NCBI GenBank assembly: GCA_003564135.1
Contig: PWNZ01000145.1
Location: 1 to 55,766 of the forward strand
Length of the DNA stretch: 55,766 nt
Reading direction: 5' to 3'
Origin: Candidatus Cloacimonadota bacterium
Lineage (GTDB): Bacteria > Cloacimonadota > Cloacimonadia > Cloacimonadales > PWNZ01
Part shown: piece after piece, positions 26,215 to 34,039 of the stretch
Position numbering within the stretch: position 1 is the first letter of the stretch
Layout of the letters: each line of letters opens with the position of its first letter
Made by a program: the position numbers and the translations under genes
Notes under the pieces: model-generated
What the model was told of the DNA's origin: nothing
The model's input: only the letters and a program-made list of their open reading frames with translations
Database searches by the model: none

Positions 26215-27297
26215 CTAGCGGTTCTTGAATGAACAAAGGTCGATTAAAGGTAAACCTAAATTTTTATAAGGTAAAGGATTAGGAGTTGCGACAAATATTT
26301 GATTATTGCCCTTTAGGTATCCGACGATTGACTCGGTTCTTTTTTCATCGAGATCAGAAAGAACATCGTCGAAAATCATAACAGCAGCATCATGATCGCT
26401 TTTAGTGACTAGTCTCGACTGTGCGAGTCCTAACAGGATAATAAAGCTTCTTTTTTGCCCGTGTGAACCGAATCGTGATATATTCTTACCGTTTAGTAGA
26501 AAGATATAGTCGTCCAAGTGTGGCCCAATCAGGGTTCTTTGATAATATACTTCGTCTTTCAGCTTTTTTTGCAACTCCTCGAGGATAGTATCTTTTACCT
26601 GTTTATATTTCGTTATGTTGAACCTGCATTTATACTTTATCAGCATCCTTTCCGATGGGGTAGTCACTGAAAAGATGGGGCAGTTATTTATCTCTTGATT
26701 GATAGCAGATAAATAATCAGTTCTCAACCTGATAACTCTGGCCGCGGTAACGGAAAGTCTTTTGTCCCATATCTCTTTGTCTTTTGAGCTGAATTCGGTT
26801 TTAAGAAGGGCATTTCTCTGTTTCAGAGTATTGTTATACTCTCTCAGTATTTCTATGTATTGAAAGTTTGACTGCGATACTGCCAAATCAAAGAAACTTC
26901 TTCTTTGTCTAGGTGTACCGGTTATAATGTTGATATCTTCTTGCGAGAAGATGATAGTTTTCAGCATCTTATATAGTTCGCTTATTCTGCTCACTTGGAC
27001 ATTGTTTATTCTAATTCTTTTCTGTCCAATCTGATTAACGGCAGCTTCGAACTTGTAATCGCCATAATGCAGATGGAATTTTGCATTGATCCTAAAGAAA
27101 TCTCTTTCATAGTAGATTAGATCGCTATCTTTTGCCAGCTTATATGATTTCCCATAAGCTAAATAAGCTATAGCTTCCAAGAGATTGGTTTTTCCTATTC
27201 CATTGACGCCATGAAAGATATTTCCTTTATTATCGAAATTAACCGAAAGGTTTCGAAAGTTTCGATAGTTCATTAAATTTAGTTCGGAGACAAACAT
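26215..27297 (-). CDS. recF: DNA replication and repair protein RecF
   Basis: 360 residues, normal for RecF, an SMC-like ATPase that loads RecA at gaps. Visible are NLMNYRNFRNLSV, Walker A GVNGIGKT (30-37), the conserved QEDINIITGTPRQRRSFFD, the signature region SHGQKRSFIILLGLAQ and Walker B MIFDDVLSDLDEKR. It lies downstream of dnaN, as in many bacteria, and 3 bp upstream of the MFS gene, so the three are probably on one transcript. The ribosome site is weak. A hairpin lies between dnaN and recF. Confidence 0.93.
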   Translation of the reverse strand: MFVSELNLMNYRNFRNLSVNFDNKGNIFHGVNGIGKTNLLEAIAYLAYGKSYKLAKDSDLIYYERDFFRINAKFHLHYGDYKFEAAVNQIGQKRIRINNVQVSRISELYKMLKTIIFSQEDINIITGTPRQRRSFFDLAVSQSNFQYIEILREYNNTLKQRNALLKTEFSSKDKEIWDKRLSVTAARVIRLRTDYLSAINQEINNCPIFSVTTPSERMLIKYKCRFNITKYKQVKDTILEELQKKLKDEVYYQRTLIGPHLDDYIFLLNGKNISRFGSHGQKRSFIILLGLAQSRLVTKSDHDAAVMIFDDVLSDLDEKRTESIVGYLKGNNQIFVATPNPLPYKNLGLPLIDLCSFKNR

Positions 27298-27379
27298 TTG
27301 CCAAGGTAATGATAGCTTAAAGATATTGGTATTCGTGAGATGTTGCTGATAAGCAAACGTAGTCTCAAAATAACAAAGT

Positions 27380-27404
27380 AAGGGGCGAATTTGCTCCGCC
27401 CCTT
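27380..27404 (-). terminator. GC-rich hairpin between dnaN and recF
   Basis: AAGGGGCG (27380-27387) pairs perfectly with CGCCCCTT (27397-27404) around a 9-nt loop, 6 bp after the dnaN stop. On the minus strand it is followed by ACTTTGTTATTTTG rather than a clean T-run, so it may be a weak terminator or attenuator that lowers recF expression, or a processing site. Confidence 0.5.
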
Positions 27405-27409
27405 GAAAA

Positions 27410-28543
27410 CTATTGCAACCTAAGTGGCATTAGAAGGATATCGACTTTATAATCGTCTATCTCCGGATGGTTATAAATCAATACCTGATTATTTACCATA
27501 CCATCTACAGGGTCAGCGAAGGTAAGTTTAACCTTGTCCGTTTCGATAATGCTGATTACAGAAAGCACGAATTTATAGTTAAACGCTATTTCGAACTCAG
27601 GCCCTTGATATTCAAAGTCGGTTATAACTTCTCTGGCATCGCCCATCTCGAAGCTGAAGGAGGTTACCACTATCTCTGATTCTGAGATTTTCATTTTTAT
27701 CTTAAAAAACTCATCTGTTGCTAAAAGAGCTACACGGCGAACAGCTTGTCTTAGAGTGTCCTTGTTGATGACTAACATGTTGGGATTATCTTGTAGCAGG
27801 GCCTTGCTGTAATCGGGATATTTTCCGGGTATAACTTGAGTCGATATGCAGTAGTTTCGATATGCGAATACCACTCTATTAGCCTCAAAAAGATATTTCA
27901 AGTCAGGTGTATTATCGTCGATAACTTTTTCCAAAAAATGTAGTCCTTTTACTGGAAGTACCTGCTCCATAGGTTCGTTTAGATCAATTGTGTGCGCTTT
28001 TTTGATTTCGGATATTCTTTTGCCATCGGTAGCGGCAACTGTTTGCATCTCCGACGATATGCGCCATAGAATACCGGTAAAGATGGGTCTTGTTTCTTCT
28101 TGCGATACGGCTATAGATGCAATATTGATCATCTTTGCAAAGGTTGGAGCGTTAACTGTCTGGAAATTTTCCGGGTTGATATCCGGGCGTGCAGGAAATT
28201 CGGAATAGTCGGCACAGAGTAAGGAGAATTTAGCTTTGCTACATTGCATCTTTAGATAGCCGTCATCATAGTTGAAATCGATAGGCTTGTCATCTACAGA
28301 GCTAACTATCTCAAGAAGATGTCTTGCAGAAACGGCCACTTTCCCTCCTTCCATGACTTCTGTCTTTAGCTGACATATTATGGTTACATCTAAGTTAGTA
28401 GCTGAAATAATAACCTTTTGCCCGTTTTCATCAGCTTCAATTAGGAAGTTCTGAAGAATAGGGTTGATGGTTTTAGTGGGAACAACAGTTATCAGGTGTT
28501 GGATGTTCGATAGCAGATTTGTTTTTTCGATGGTAAAGTGCAT
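27410..28543 (-). CDS. dnaN: DNA polymerase III beta sliding clamp
   Basis: 377 residues, matching the family. Three repeated clamp domains of about 120 residues are apparent. Conserved landmarks include NPILQNFLIEA, TRPIFTGILWR, TDGKRIS in domain two, and the C-terminal ILLMPLRL, which corresponds to the PMRL motif of the protein-binding pocket. ATG has AAAGGA upstream. The gene order HU - dnaN - recF on the minus strand lacks an adjacent dnaA. Its partner holB is also in this window. Confidence 0.95.
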   Translation of the reverse strand: MHFTIEKTNLLSNIQHLITVVPTKTINPILQNFLIEADENGQKVIISATNLDVTIICQLKTEVMEGGKVAVSARHLLEIVSSVDDKPIDFNYDDGYLKMQCSKAKFSLLCADYSEFPARPDINPENFQTVNAPTFAKMINIASIAVSQEETRPIFTGILWRISSEMQTVAATDGKRISEIKKAHTIDLNEPMEQVLPVKGLHFLEKVIDDNTPDLKYLFEANRVVFAYRNYCISTQVIPGKYPDYSKALLQDNPNMLVINKDTLRQAVRRVALLATDEFFKIKMKISESEIVVTSFSFEMGDAREVITDFEYQGPEFEIAFNYKFVLSVISIIETDKVKLTFADPVDGMVNNQVLIYNHPEIDDYKVDILLMPLRLQ

Positions 28544-28904
28544 ATTATCTATCCTTTTTTATTTTTTTGAAATACCTACTTATATCAGCCCTCTATCGCA
28601 GGTGTTTACAAGTAGATTAAGCACAATGAGAATTCCTGTCCTAGTTGGAAATCAAAAGTGATAAAGACTTAATCAAGCTTAGAAGCATCTGTCCAATGAG
28701 CATGGTAGAGGTTGTGTATCATATTCACCATTATTATTGATGGCTTTTTAAGTATCGATAGGCAACCGGCTTACACTTGAACAACGATAGTGGAGTTTTT
28801 GGGCTCAAAACCCACCTAAAACGCGTTTCATAGGGATACCTTTGCTCCTTGCATTATTGGAGGCAGGTTTTGAGCCTTTAAGTTAGAAACTAACAGGTTT
28901 TTGA
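28544..28904. other. intergenic region between HU gene and dnaN
   Basis: This gap holds a large inverted repeat (annotated separately) and a small hairpin GTTAG-AAA-CTAAC (28882-28894) just after the HU stop. The dnaN promoter should lie here; a loose TTGTAA...GATATA pair is present on the minus strand near 28580-28610. I looked for DnaA boxes (TTATCCACA type) and saw no cluster, so there is no evidence for an origin. Confidence 0.45.
28802..28876. repeat. long hairpin-forming inverted repeat downstream of HU
   Basis: GGCTCAAAACC (28802-28812) and GGTTTTGAGCC (28866-28876) are perfect 11-bp arms enclosing 53 nt. The interior next to the arms (CACCT / GGAGGCA) allows some further pairing. No T-run follows on either side. 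It lies about 30 bp after the HU stop on the minus strand, so it would end up in the 3' region of the HU transcript. Confidence 0.55.
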
Positions 28905-29177
28905 TTATTTAATCGCTTCCTTGAATTTTTTTCCCGGCTTGAAAGCGGGTACTTTCTTCGCTGGAATTGTTAGTGGTTCACGGGTTTGAGGGTTAACTCC
29001 TGTACGTGCTTGTCGGTGAGTTACTGAAAAAGTACCAAAACCGATTAAGGGAAGCTTATCTCCTTTTTCCAAGGTTTGCATTACTCCATCCACAAATGAA
29101 TCGAGAGCATCAGAAGCTGCTCTTTTTGAAATACCGGCATCCGTAGCCATCTTCATCAGTAGTTCTTCTTTATTCAT
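28905..29177 (-). CDS. HU-family DNA-binding protein
   Basis: 90 residues, the standard HU size. It has the helical N-terminal half (NKEELLMKMATDAGISKRAASDALDSF), GFGTFSV and the DNA-binding arm with RTGVNPQTREPLTIPAKKVPAF, ending in GKKFKEAIK. HU dimers bend and compact DNA and bind with little sequence preference. ATG has TAGGAGG and a promoter is visible upstream. A second, longer HU/IHF-like gene occurs at 32824. It is the first gene before dnaN on this strand, separated by 361 bp. Confidence 0.95.
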   Translation of the reverse strand: MNKEELLMKMATDAGISKRAASDALDSFVDGVMQTLEKGDKLPLIGFGTFSVTHRQARTGVNPQTREPLTIPAKKVPAFKPGKKFKEAIK

Positions 29178-29203
29178 AATTCCTCCTAAGTTATTGTTGA
29201 TTC

Positions 29204-29232
29204 AAATATTCTGAATGGGAATGCAGTGTCAA
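29204..29232 (-). promoter_or_regulatory. sigma-70-like promoter of the HU gene
   Basis: On the minus strand, TTGACA (29232-29227) and ATATTT (29209-29204) are 17 bp apart. The -10 box ends 26 bp before ATG 29177, which has TAGGAGG in front. Confidence 0.5.
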
Positions 29233-29404
29233 CAAAAAACTGATTTAGCCTGTATTTTCTGGCTGTTTAATGGTTGGTAATTGGACTCAAAACAGTTTTG
29301 TTTATTTTCTGAGTGCTACGGTTTAGGGAATTTTATTGACGGATAGGCCGATTAATTTCGATGTTTGAAGAAGCAATAAAAAACGCTTATAAAGGGAATA
29401 GAAT

Positions 29405-30241
29405 ATGTTTCATAGCAATATTTTGTTGGCATTTTTGCTGACCTTATTGGCTGGGCTTTCGACTGGGATAGGGAGCTTCATTGCTTTTTTTGCCAGAAAG
29501 ACTAATACTGGATTTCTTTCCGTTTCATTGGGTTTTTCAGCCGGCGTGATGATCTACGTTTCTATGATTGAAATTTTTCCTGAGGCGGAAGAGTCTTTGT
29601 CTGCGGTTTTCGGTGATAACCTAGGTGCTGCGTACACAGTTGTTGCTTTTTTTGCCGGTATTTTTTTTATCGGTATAATTGACAGGCTCGTGCCTTCTTT
29701 TGAGAATCCCCATGAGCCTCATTGCGTAGAGGATATATCTAAAGTTGAGAGTGAGATAAAAAACGATTCCGTTGATTTTGATAGAAATAAAATGCATCGT
29801 TTAGGTTTATTCACCGCATTAGCTATTACTATACATAACTTTCCGGAAGGGTTGGCTACATTTATGGCCGTTTTACATGATCCAGCCCTCGGGCTTGCCA
29901 TTGCTATAGCAATCGCATTGCATAACATACCGGAGGGTATAGCAGTCTCTGTTCCCATTTATTATGCAACCGGTAGCAGAAAGAAGGCTTTCTTATACTC
30001 TTTTTTGTCCGGTTTGGCCGAGCCTTTGGGAGCGATAATTGGGTTCTTGATTTTAATGCCGTTCATGAATGATGCTGTCTTTGGGTTTGTTTTTGCTATG
30101 GTTGGCGGGATAATGGTTTATATATCATTAGACGAGTTATTACCAGCTGCTCAAAAGTTCGGTAAGCATCACCTATCTATTTATGGTCTCATCGCAGGAA
30201 TGATAGTAATGGCTATAAGTATTTTGATGTTGGAAGCCTAA
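29405..30241 (+). CDS. zupT: ZIP-family metal transporter (ZupT-like)
   Basis: 278 residues with about eight membrane helices. The family metal-site helices are clear: HNFPEGLATF (about residues 143-152) and HNIPEGIAVS (about 172-181), both diagnostic of ZIP/ZupT carriers that import zinc and other divalent metals across the inner membrane. The N-terminal start FHSNILLAFLLTLLAGLSTG and the hydrophilic loop with acidic and His residues between helices 3 and 4 also fit. It stands before two methyltransferase genes without clear functional linkage. No Zur-type operator was recognised upstream. Iron or manganese could also be carried. Confidence 0.9.
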   Translation: MFHSNILLAFLLTLLAGLSTGIGSFIAFFARKTNTGFLSVSLGFSAGVMIYVSMIEIFPEAEESLSAVFGDNLGAAYTVVAFFAGIFFIGIIDRLVPSFENPHEPHCVEDISKVESEIKNDSVDFDRNKMHRLGLFTALAITIHNFPEGLATFMAVLHDPALGLAIAIAIALHNIPEGIAVSVPIYYATGSRKKAFLYSFLSGLAEPLGAIIGFLILMPFMNDAVFGFVFAMVGGIMVYISLDELLPAAQKFGKHHLSIYGLIAGMIVMAISILMLEA

Positions 30242-30268
30242 TTACTTACCGGGCACCTTTGTTTGATT

Positions 30269-31081
30269 ATGGCTCATATTGCGTACGATCCTGTAAAAGA
30301 TAAGTTTGCCTCTGTTACAGCAAAAATCCCTTTTCTGCGGCGGATGCTGTATTTACTATTGGATATGATGTTTCTACGCAGCTGGTACACTAAAAAGGTT
30401 ATTACGAAACATGCGACTAAGCTTAACAACAAAGGCGGCTGGTCGATACTAGATGCCGGCTCAGGTTTTGGTCAGTATGACAGATTCTTTTTAGCCAGGT
30501 TTAAAAATGCAAAGCTGACGGCAATAGATATCAAAGAAGACTATTTGCGGGATTGTAGAAGGTATTTCAAAGAGGATATCAATAGCGGTAGAGCTAGGTT
30601 TCTATTGCGAGATCTGATCAAAATTAACTATAATCAAGAGTTTGATTTTGTGACCTGCATAGATGTTTTGGAGCATATTGAAGATGACGAAACAGTAATG
30701 AAGAACATTGCCGGTGCTCTGAGAAAAGGTGGACTATTCTTCATGCATTCACCTTCTTCGTGTTATGGAGATAAAGAGGAAGCTTTCGTCGATGAACATT
30801 ACCGCTTAGGATACGATAAAGCCGAGTTAACCAGCAAGCTTGAAAAAGTTGGTCTTACACCTCTGGAAATAGGATACACTTACGGCAAGGCAGGTCATTT
30901 AGCTTGGGTTTTGGGCATTAAAATACCCATGCTGATGTTTACTAAGCTGAAAATGTTGTCTGTCGCTTTAGTTCTAATCTACACTCCGGTAGTTTTACCT
31001 CTATTTTTACTGCTCAACCTGATAGATACCAAGTCTGACCATTCTGAAGGCAGAGGGATCTACGCTCTAGCAAGAAAATAA
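30269..31081 (+). CDS. class I SAM-dependent methyltransferase with membrane segment
   Basis: About 270 residues. The SAM-binding motif I is ILDAGSGFGQYD, motif II is the acidic strand end AIDIKEDYL and motif IV is DFVTCIDVLEHIEDDE, all typical of class I methyltransferases. Near the C terminus a hydrophobic segment (VALVLIYTPVVLPLFLLLNLI) suggests membrane attachment. ATG 30269 is used; TTG 30263 is possible. It lies 27 bp after the ZIP gene and 4 bp before a second methyltransferase, so the two are probably co-expressed. The substrate is unknown; lipids, quinones or glycans are options. Confidence 0.75.
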   Translation: MAHIAYDPVKDKFASVTAKIPFLRRMLYLLLDMMFLRSWYTKKVITKHATKLNNKGGWSILDAGSGFGQYDRFFLARFKNAKLTAIDIKEDYLRDCRRYFKEDINSGRARFLLRDLIKINYNQEFDFVTCIDVLEHIEDDETVMKNIAGALRKGGLFFMHSPSSCYGDKEEAFVDEHYRLGYDKAELTSKLEKVGLTPLEIGYTYGKAGHLAWVLGIKIPMLMFTKLKMLSVALVLIYTPVVLPLFLLLNLIDTKSDHSEGRGIYALARK

Positions 31082-31084
31082 ATT

Positions 31085-31993
31085 ATGAAGACTAAATCTA
31101 AGTGCATATATTGCGGCAGTATCAATACTTATAAAGTTGAAGATATCTTGTCTCAGATCAATAATAAGCAGTATCGTTTATATCATTGCCGTTGCTGTGC
31201 GATACAGTTCATTCTTCCCAATAGATTTGAAGATGTTTACACTCACGGTGTAGGTAACCAATCTATGAAGGATTATGTTGAAGAACTGCATAAGGGGAGA
31301 CAAACTATTGAGCCTCCGACAATGGAGGTTATAAAAAGACTGAAAAAGTTAAAAATCGATCTTCAAGACAAGAAAATACTGGATATTGGCGCAGGGGATG
31401 GTATAAACTATCTAGGATTAAGCCAACACTTTCAGATTAAACCGGATAATTATTACGTCGTTGAAGGTGATAAACTAAGCTGTGATGCTTGCCGCAAAAG
31501 GGGTATAAATCATGTTTATCAAGACTTTTTTTCAGAAAATTTCTCACATAAGTTCCCCGGCTATTTTGACATAGTCTTATTCACTGAAGTACTAGAGCAC
31601 CAACCAGATCCGGGCAAGTTTTTAGAAGCGGTAAAGGAAGTGACAAAGCCTCGTGGTCTGTTAGCCTTCACGGTTCCAAACAGAAAAATGCTTAGAATAT
31701 CCAGAGCTGTATTTTATGCCGATATCCCTCCACATCACCTTCTAAGATTCAGTAAGAATTTTTTCTTAAAAAACTTTCAAGAATTCGAGAAAATAGTTGT
31801 CTCGCAATACCCTAATCCATTTATGATATTGAATCGAGAAAGAGCCTGTGGCAAGGTAAGTTCTCTGCTTTTTGGCACCGACAAGATGAAACGAATAATA
31901 GCTCCGGTTTTCGATGTAATGTATCAAGCATGGAGAATGCTGCTCCATATTCGTGGTAATGGCATTATCGTCATTCTCAGAAAAGTCCTCTAA
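31085..31993 (+). CDS. class I SAM-dependent methyltransferase with zinc-ribbon-like N terminus
   Basis: 302 residues. An N-terminal Cys set (C7, C10 in CIYCGS and a Cys pair in YHCRCC) resembles the zinc-binding head of many sugar or surface-glycan methyltransferases. The class I core follows: ILDIGAGDGINYL, VEGDKLSCD and DIVLFTEVLEHQPDPG, then LLAFTVPNRK. It starts 4 bp after the previous methyltransferase gene, so translation is probably coupled. The pairing of two such genes suggests one pathway, possibly surface polysaccharide decoration, but no glycosyltransferase is next to them. Confidence 0.75.
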   Translation: MKTKSKCIYCGSINTYKVEDILSQINNKQYRLYHCRCCAIQFILPNRFEDVYTHGVGNQSMKDYVEELHKGRQTIEPPTMEVIKRLKKLKIDLQDKKILDIGAGDGINYLGLSQHFQIKPDNYYVVEGDKLSCDACRKRGINHVYQDFFSENFSHKFPGYFDIVLFTEVLEHQPDPGKFLEAVKEVTKPRGLLAFTVPNRKMLRISRAVFYADIPPHHLLRFSKNFFLKNFQEFEKIVVSQYPNPFMILNRERACGKVSSLLFGTDKMKRIIAPVFDVMYQAWRMLLHIRGNGIIVILRKVL

Positions 31994-32026
31994 CCTACTG
32001 ATGAACCAGCAATTCAGGAGCAAGAT

Positions 32027-32344
32027 ATGAAAAAGAGTCAAAACCAAGTTAAAAATCATGATGTAAATCTTGATGAGCAAGTTCAGATTTTTAAGGCGTT
32101 AGCTAACCCTACACGCTTATTTATCCTGCAATTGTTAAACAAAGAAGGTGAGATGTGTGTCTGCAAAATAACCGAAGTCATAGGGTACGACATTTCTACA
32201 GTGTCTAAGCACTTAGCAGTTTTAAGAATAGTCGGACTCATAACTTCCAGAAAAGAGAAGAATATGGTATTTTATAAGTCCCTTATACCATGCCTGTCGG
32301 AATTTACAGCATGCTTTGAGTTGATTAAGCCACAGGAACAGTAA
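32027..32344 (+). CDS. ArsR/SmtB-family transcriptional regulator
   Basis: 105 residues, a winged-helix repressor. KALANPTRLFILQLL and the recognition helix STVSKHLAVLRIVGLI are typical. C44-V-C46 in EMCVCK matches the alpha-3 metal-binding motif (ELCVCDL) of ArsR sensors for arsenite or other thiophilic metals. It is preceded by CAGGAG and lies 33 bp after the methyltransferase gene. No metal resistance gene is next to it; the nearest metal carrier is the ZIP gene 1.8 kb upstream on the same strand. The target is unknown; autoregulation is usual in the family. Confidence 0.85.
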   Translation: MKKSQNQVKNHDVNLDEQVQIFKALANPTRLFILQLLNKEGEMCVCKITEVIGYDISTVSKHLAVLRIVGLITSRKEKNMVFYKSLIPCLSEFTACFELIKPQEQ

Positions 32345-32823
32345 TATCGTTGCCAAGGTGTGACCTCGATCCAATCTACACCTCTTAATTTGAAAATCGA
32401 AAACTAATTACTGAAACAATGTAACCCGAACAGCACTGCTTTTATTATTTTATAGTCAAGAACTCAATTTATTAAGCTTATCTTGAGGCAGAGACTAAAG
32501 CTTCTATCGGTTGCGTTTATTTGTGTAAACTATATCATGTGGTGTCATTACTTGATATTCAGTGTTTCGGACACTATCCAAGGTATATCATTGTTTTATC
32601 CCGTAGTCACACTGACTCCGACTACGGGACAAACCAATGATAAAGCAATGTTGATCTAATTGAATAAAGCTGTTTTTTGACTACCAGAGCTAGAAAAGTC
32701 TCATCCTTTCGATCGTCTGATCCCAGTCGAGAAACTTATCTGCAACAGGCCTAAAAATAACAATGTGCTTGACAAATTAGCACCAACAGAAAAGCTATAT
32801 TAAAAAAACAAGGAGTGTCTAAA
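32345..32823. other. intergenic region before the second HU-like gene
   Basis: No gene was recognised in this 479-bp gap. It holds a long near-perfect inverted repeat (annotated separately). TTGACA occurs at 32770-32775 before the HU-like gene, but its best -10 (TATATT) is 21 bp away, so the promoter is uncertain. Confidence 0.4.
32586..32642. repeat. long near-perfect inverted repeat (23-bp arms)
   Basis: The arm at 32586-32608 and the reverse complement of 32620-32642 agree at 21 of 23 positions, and both differences can form G-U pairs in one of the two transcripts. The inner core TCCCGTAGTC / GACTACGGGA is perfect and the loop is 11 nt. There is no T-run after it, so it is not a classical terminator, although it lies about 240 bp after the arsR stop. 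A miniature mobile element or palindromic repeat family is possible. Confidence 0.65.
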
Positions 32824-33117
32824 ATGACGAAAGCTGAAATCATCAAAAAGGTGGCATCTGAAACAGGAATGCTCAGGAAAGACACATCAATCGTTATTGA
32901 TACTTTTATTGACTGTATTATCGAAGCCCTTAAAGATGACGATAGTATTGAGTTGAGAGGGTTTGGAACTTTCAGCATGCAGTCTAGAGAGCCTCGTATC
33001 GGCCGAAACCCGAAAACAGGTGAACAGATATCGATACCTGGCAGGATTGTCCCGACTTTCAAGTACAACAGAAGGATCAAAGACGAATTAACAAAACCTA
33101 AAGACGAGAAAAAATAA
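32824..33117 (+). CDS. HU/IHF-family DNA-binding protein (second copy)
   Basis: 97 residues. MTKAEIIKKVASETGMLRKD, the hinge RGFGTFSM and the DNA arm RIGRNPKTGEQISIPGRIVPTFK (with the Arg-Asn-Pro tip) are typical. It resembles the IHF-like branch (ELRGFGTF) more than the HU gene at 28905 and has a short basic tail (KPKDEKK). I chose ATG 32824 with AAGGAG 8 bp upstream; an earlier GTG (32815) overlaps that ribosome site. It precedes the small basic protein gene by 17 bp and the transketolase genes, so the four genes may form one transcript. Confidence 0.9.
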   Translation: MTKAEIIKKVASETGMLRKDTSIVIDTFIDCIIEALKDDDSIELRGFGTFSMQSREPRIGRNPKTGEQISIPGRIVPTFKYNRRIKDELTKPKDEKK

Positions 33118-33134
33118 GAATATATGGAGATTAA

Positions 33135-33230
33135 ATGCCTTGCGGTAAAAAAAGAAAACGGTTTAAAATAGCCAAACACAAAAGAAGAAAAAGACTTAGA
33201 AAGAATAGGCACAAGAAAAAGATTAGATAA
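33135..33230 (+). CDS. 31-residue AURKAIP1/COX24 (mS38-like) basic protein
   Basis: The frame ATG 33135 to TAA 33228-33230 encodes 31 residues: it begins MPCGKKRKRFKIAKHK and nearly all of it is Lys or Arg. The pattern GKKRKR..KIA.HKRRKRLRKNRHKKK is the signature of the AURKAIP1/COX24 family, known as a tiny gene in Bacteroidetes and related phyla and as ribosomal protein mS38 in mitochondria. A small-subunit ribosomal role is likely by family. GGAG lies 6 bp before the start. Its stop overlaps the start of the transketolase gene (TAATG), so translation is coupled. Confidence 0.85.
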   Translation: MPCGKKRKRFKIAKHKRRKRLRKNRHKKKIR

Positions 33231-34039
33231 TGGATGATATACTATTAGCCGAACAGGCTAAGAGTGTAAGAAAAGAACTTCTTGCCATTATAAATCGAGC
33301 TGGTTCCGGTCATCCCGGTGGCTGCTTATCCGCTGTAGAGATTGGAACAGCTCTCTTTTTTCGAATCCTAAACCATAACCCCCAAAACCCCAAACAAGTA
33401 GGTAGGGATCACTTTATCCTCTCAAAAGGTCATTGTGCTCCTCTGCTTTATGTCCTGTTGCAGAAAAGCGGTTACTTTCCTAAAGCCTGGCTGAAGAGTC
33501 TTCGGAAGTTAGATTCACCCCTCCAAGGTCATCCACATTCTTTGAAATGTCCGGGTGTCGAAGTTTCAACAGGCTCGTTAGGTCAAGGGCTGTCCATATC
33601 GTGTGGATTAGCTCTGGGTAAAAAGATGGATAAAACTGCGAGTTATGTTTATACATTGATGGGTGACGGCGAGCTGGATGAAGGTCAAGTGTGGGAGGCA
33701 GCTATGTTTGCCGCTCATTATCAACTTAGTAATATTATAGCATTTGTTGACAGGAATAGTTTGCAGATTGACGGTAACACTGAGTCTGTTATGTCATTAG
33801 AGCCTCTTTCTGCTAAGTGGAAAGCTTTTGGATGGGATGTTCATACGATTGACGGACATCACTTCACAGAAATAACTGATTCAGTTAGCAAAGCAAAAAA
33901 AAGTGTTGAACCTTCTGTTATTATTTGCCGAACAATTAAGGGTAAAGGGGTTTCCTTTATGGAAAATGAGGCGGAATGGCATGGTAAGGCACCAAACGAA
34001 GAAGAGCTTCAACAAGCCTTAAAAGAATTGGATCAATAA
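33230..34039 (+). CDS. transketolase, N-terminal (TPP-binding) subunit
   Basis: 269 residues, the size of the split N-terminal half of transketolase. It has RKELLAIINRAGSGHPGGCLSAVEI, the substrate/TPP region ILSKGHCAPLLYVLL, STGSLGQGLSISCG, and the TPP motif GDGELDEGQ ... VDRNSLQIDG. With the C-terminal subunit encoded next (overlap of one base), it should transfer two-carbon units in the non-oxidative pentose phosphate pathway. Split transketolases are common in archaea, Thermotogae and several FCB and candidate phyla. The start ATG overlaps the stop of the COX24-like gene. Confidence 0.93.
   Translation: MDDILLAEQAKSVRKELLAIINRAGSGHPGGCLSAVEIGTALFFRILNHNPQNPKQVGRDHFILSKGHCAPLLYVLLQKSGYFPKAWLKSLRKLDSPLQGHPHSLKCPGVEVSTGSLGQGLSISCGLALGKKMDKTASYVYTLMGDGELDEGQVWEAAMFAAHYQLSNIIAFVDRNSLQIDGNTESVMSLEPLSAKWKAFGWDVHTIDGHHFTEITDSVSKAKKSVEPSVIICRTIKGKGVSFMENEAEWHGKAPNEEELQQALKELDQ

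Noticed and set aside
28544-28904. Replication origin next to dnaN
   Set aside because: No cluster of DnaA boxes and no AT-rich unwinding repeats were seen, and dnaA is not present.
32751-33212. A 153-codon minus-strand frame over the second HU-like gene
   Set aside because: It runs antisense to clear HU and COX24-like genes, has no ribosome site and shows no recognisable family pattern.
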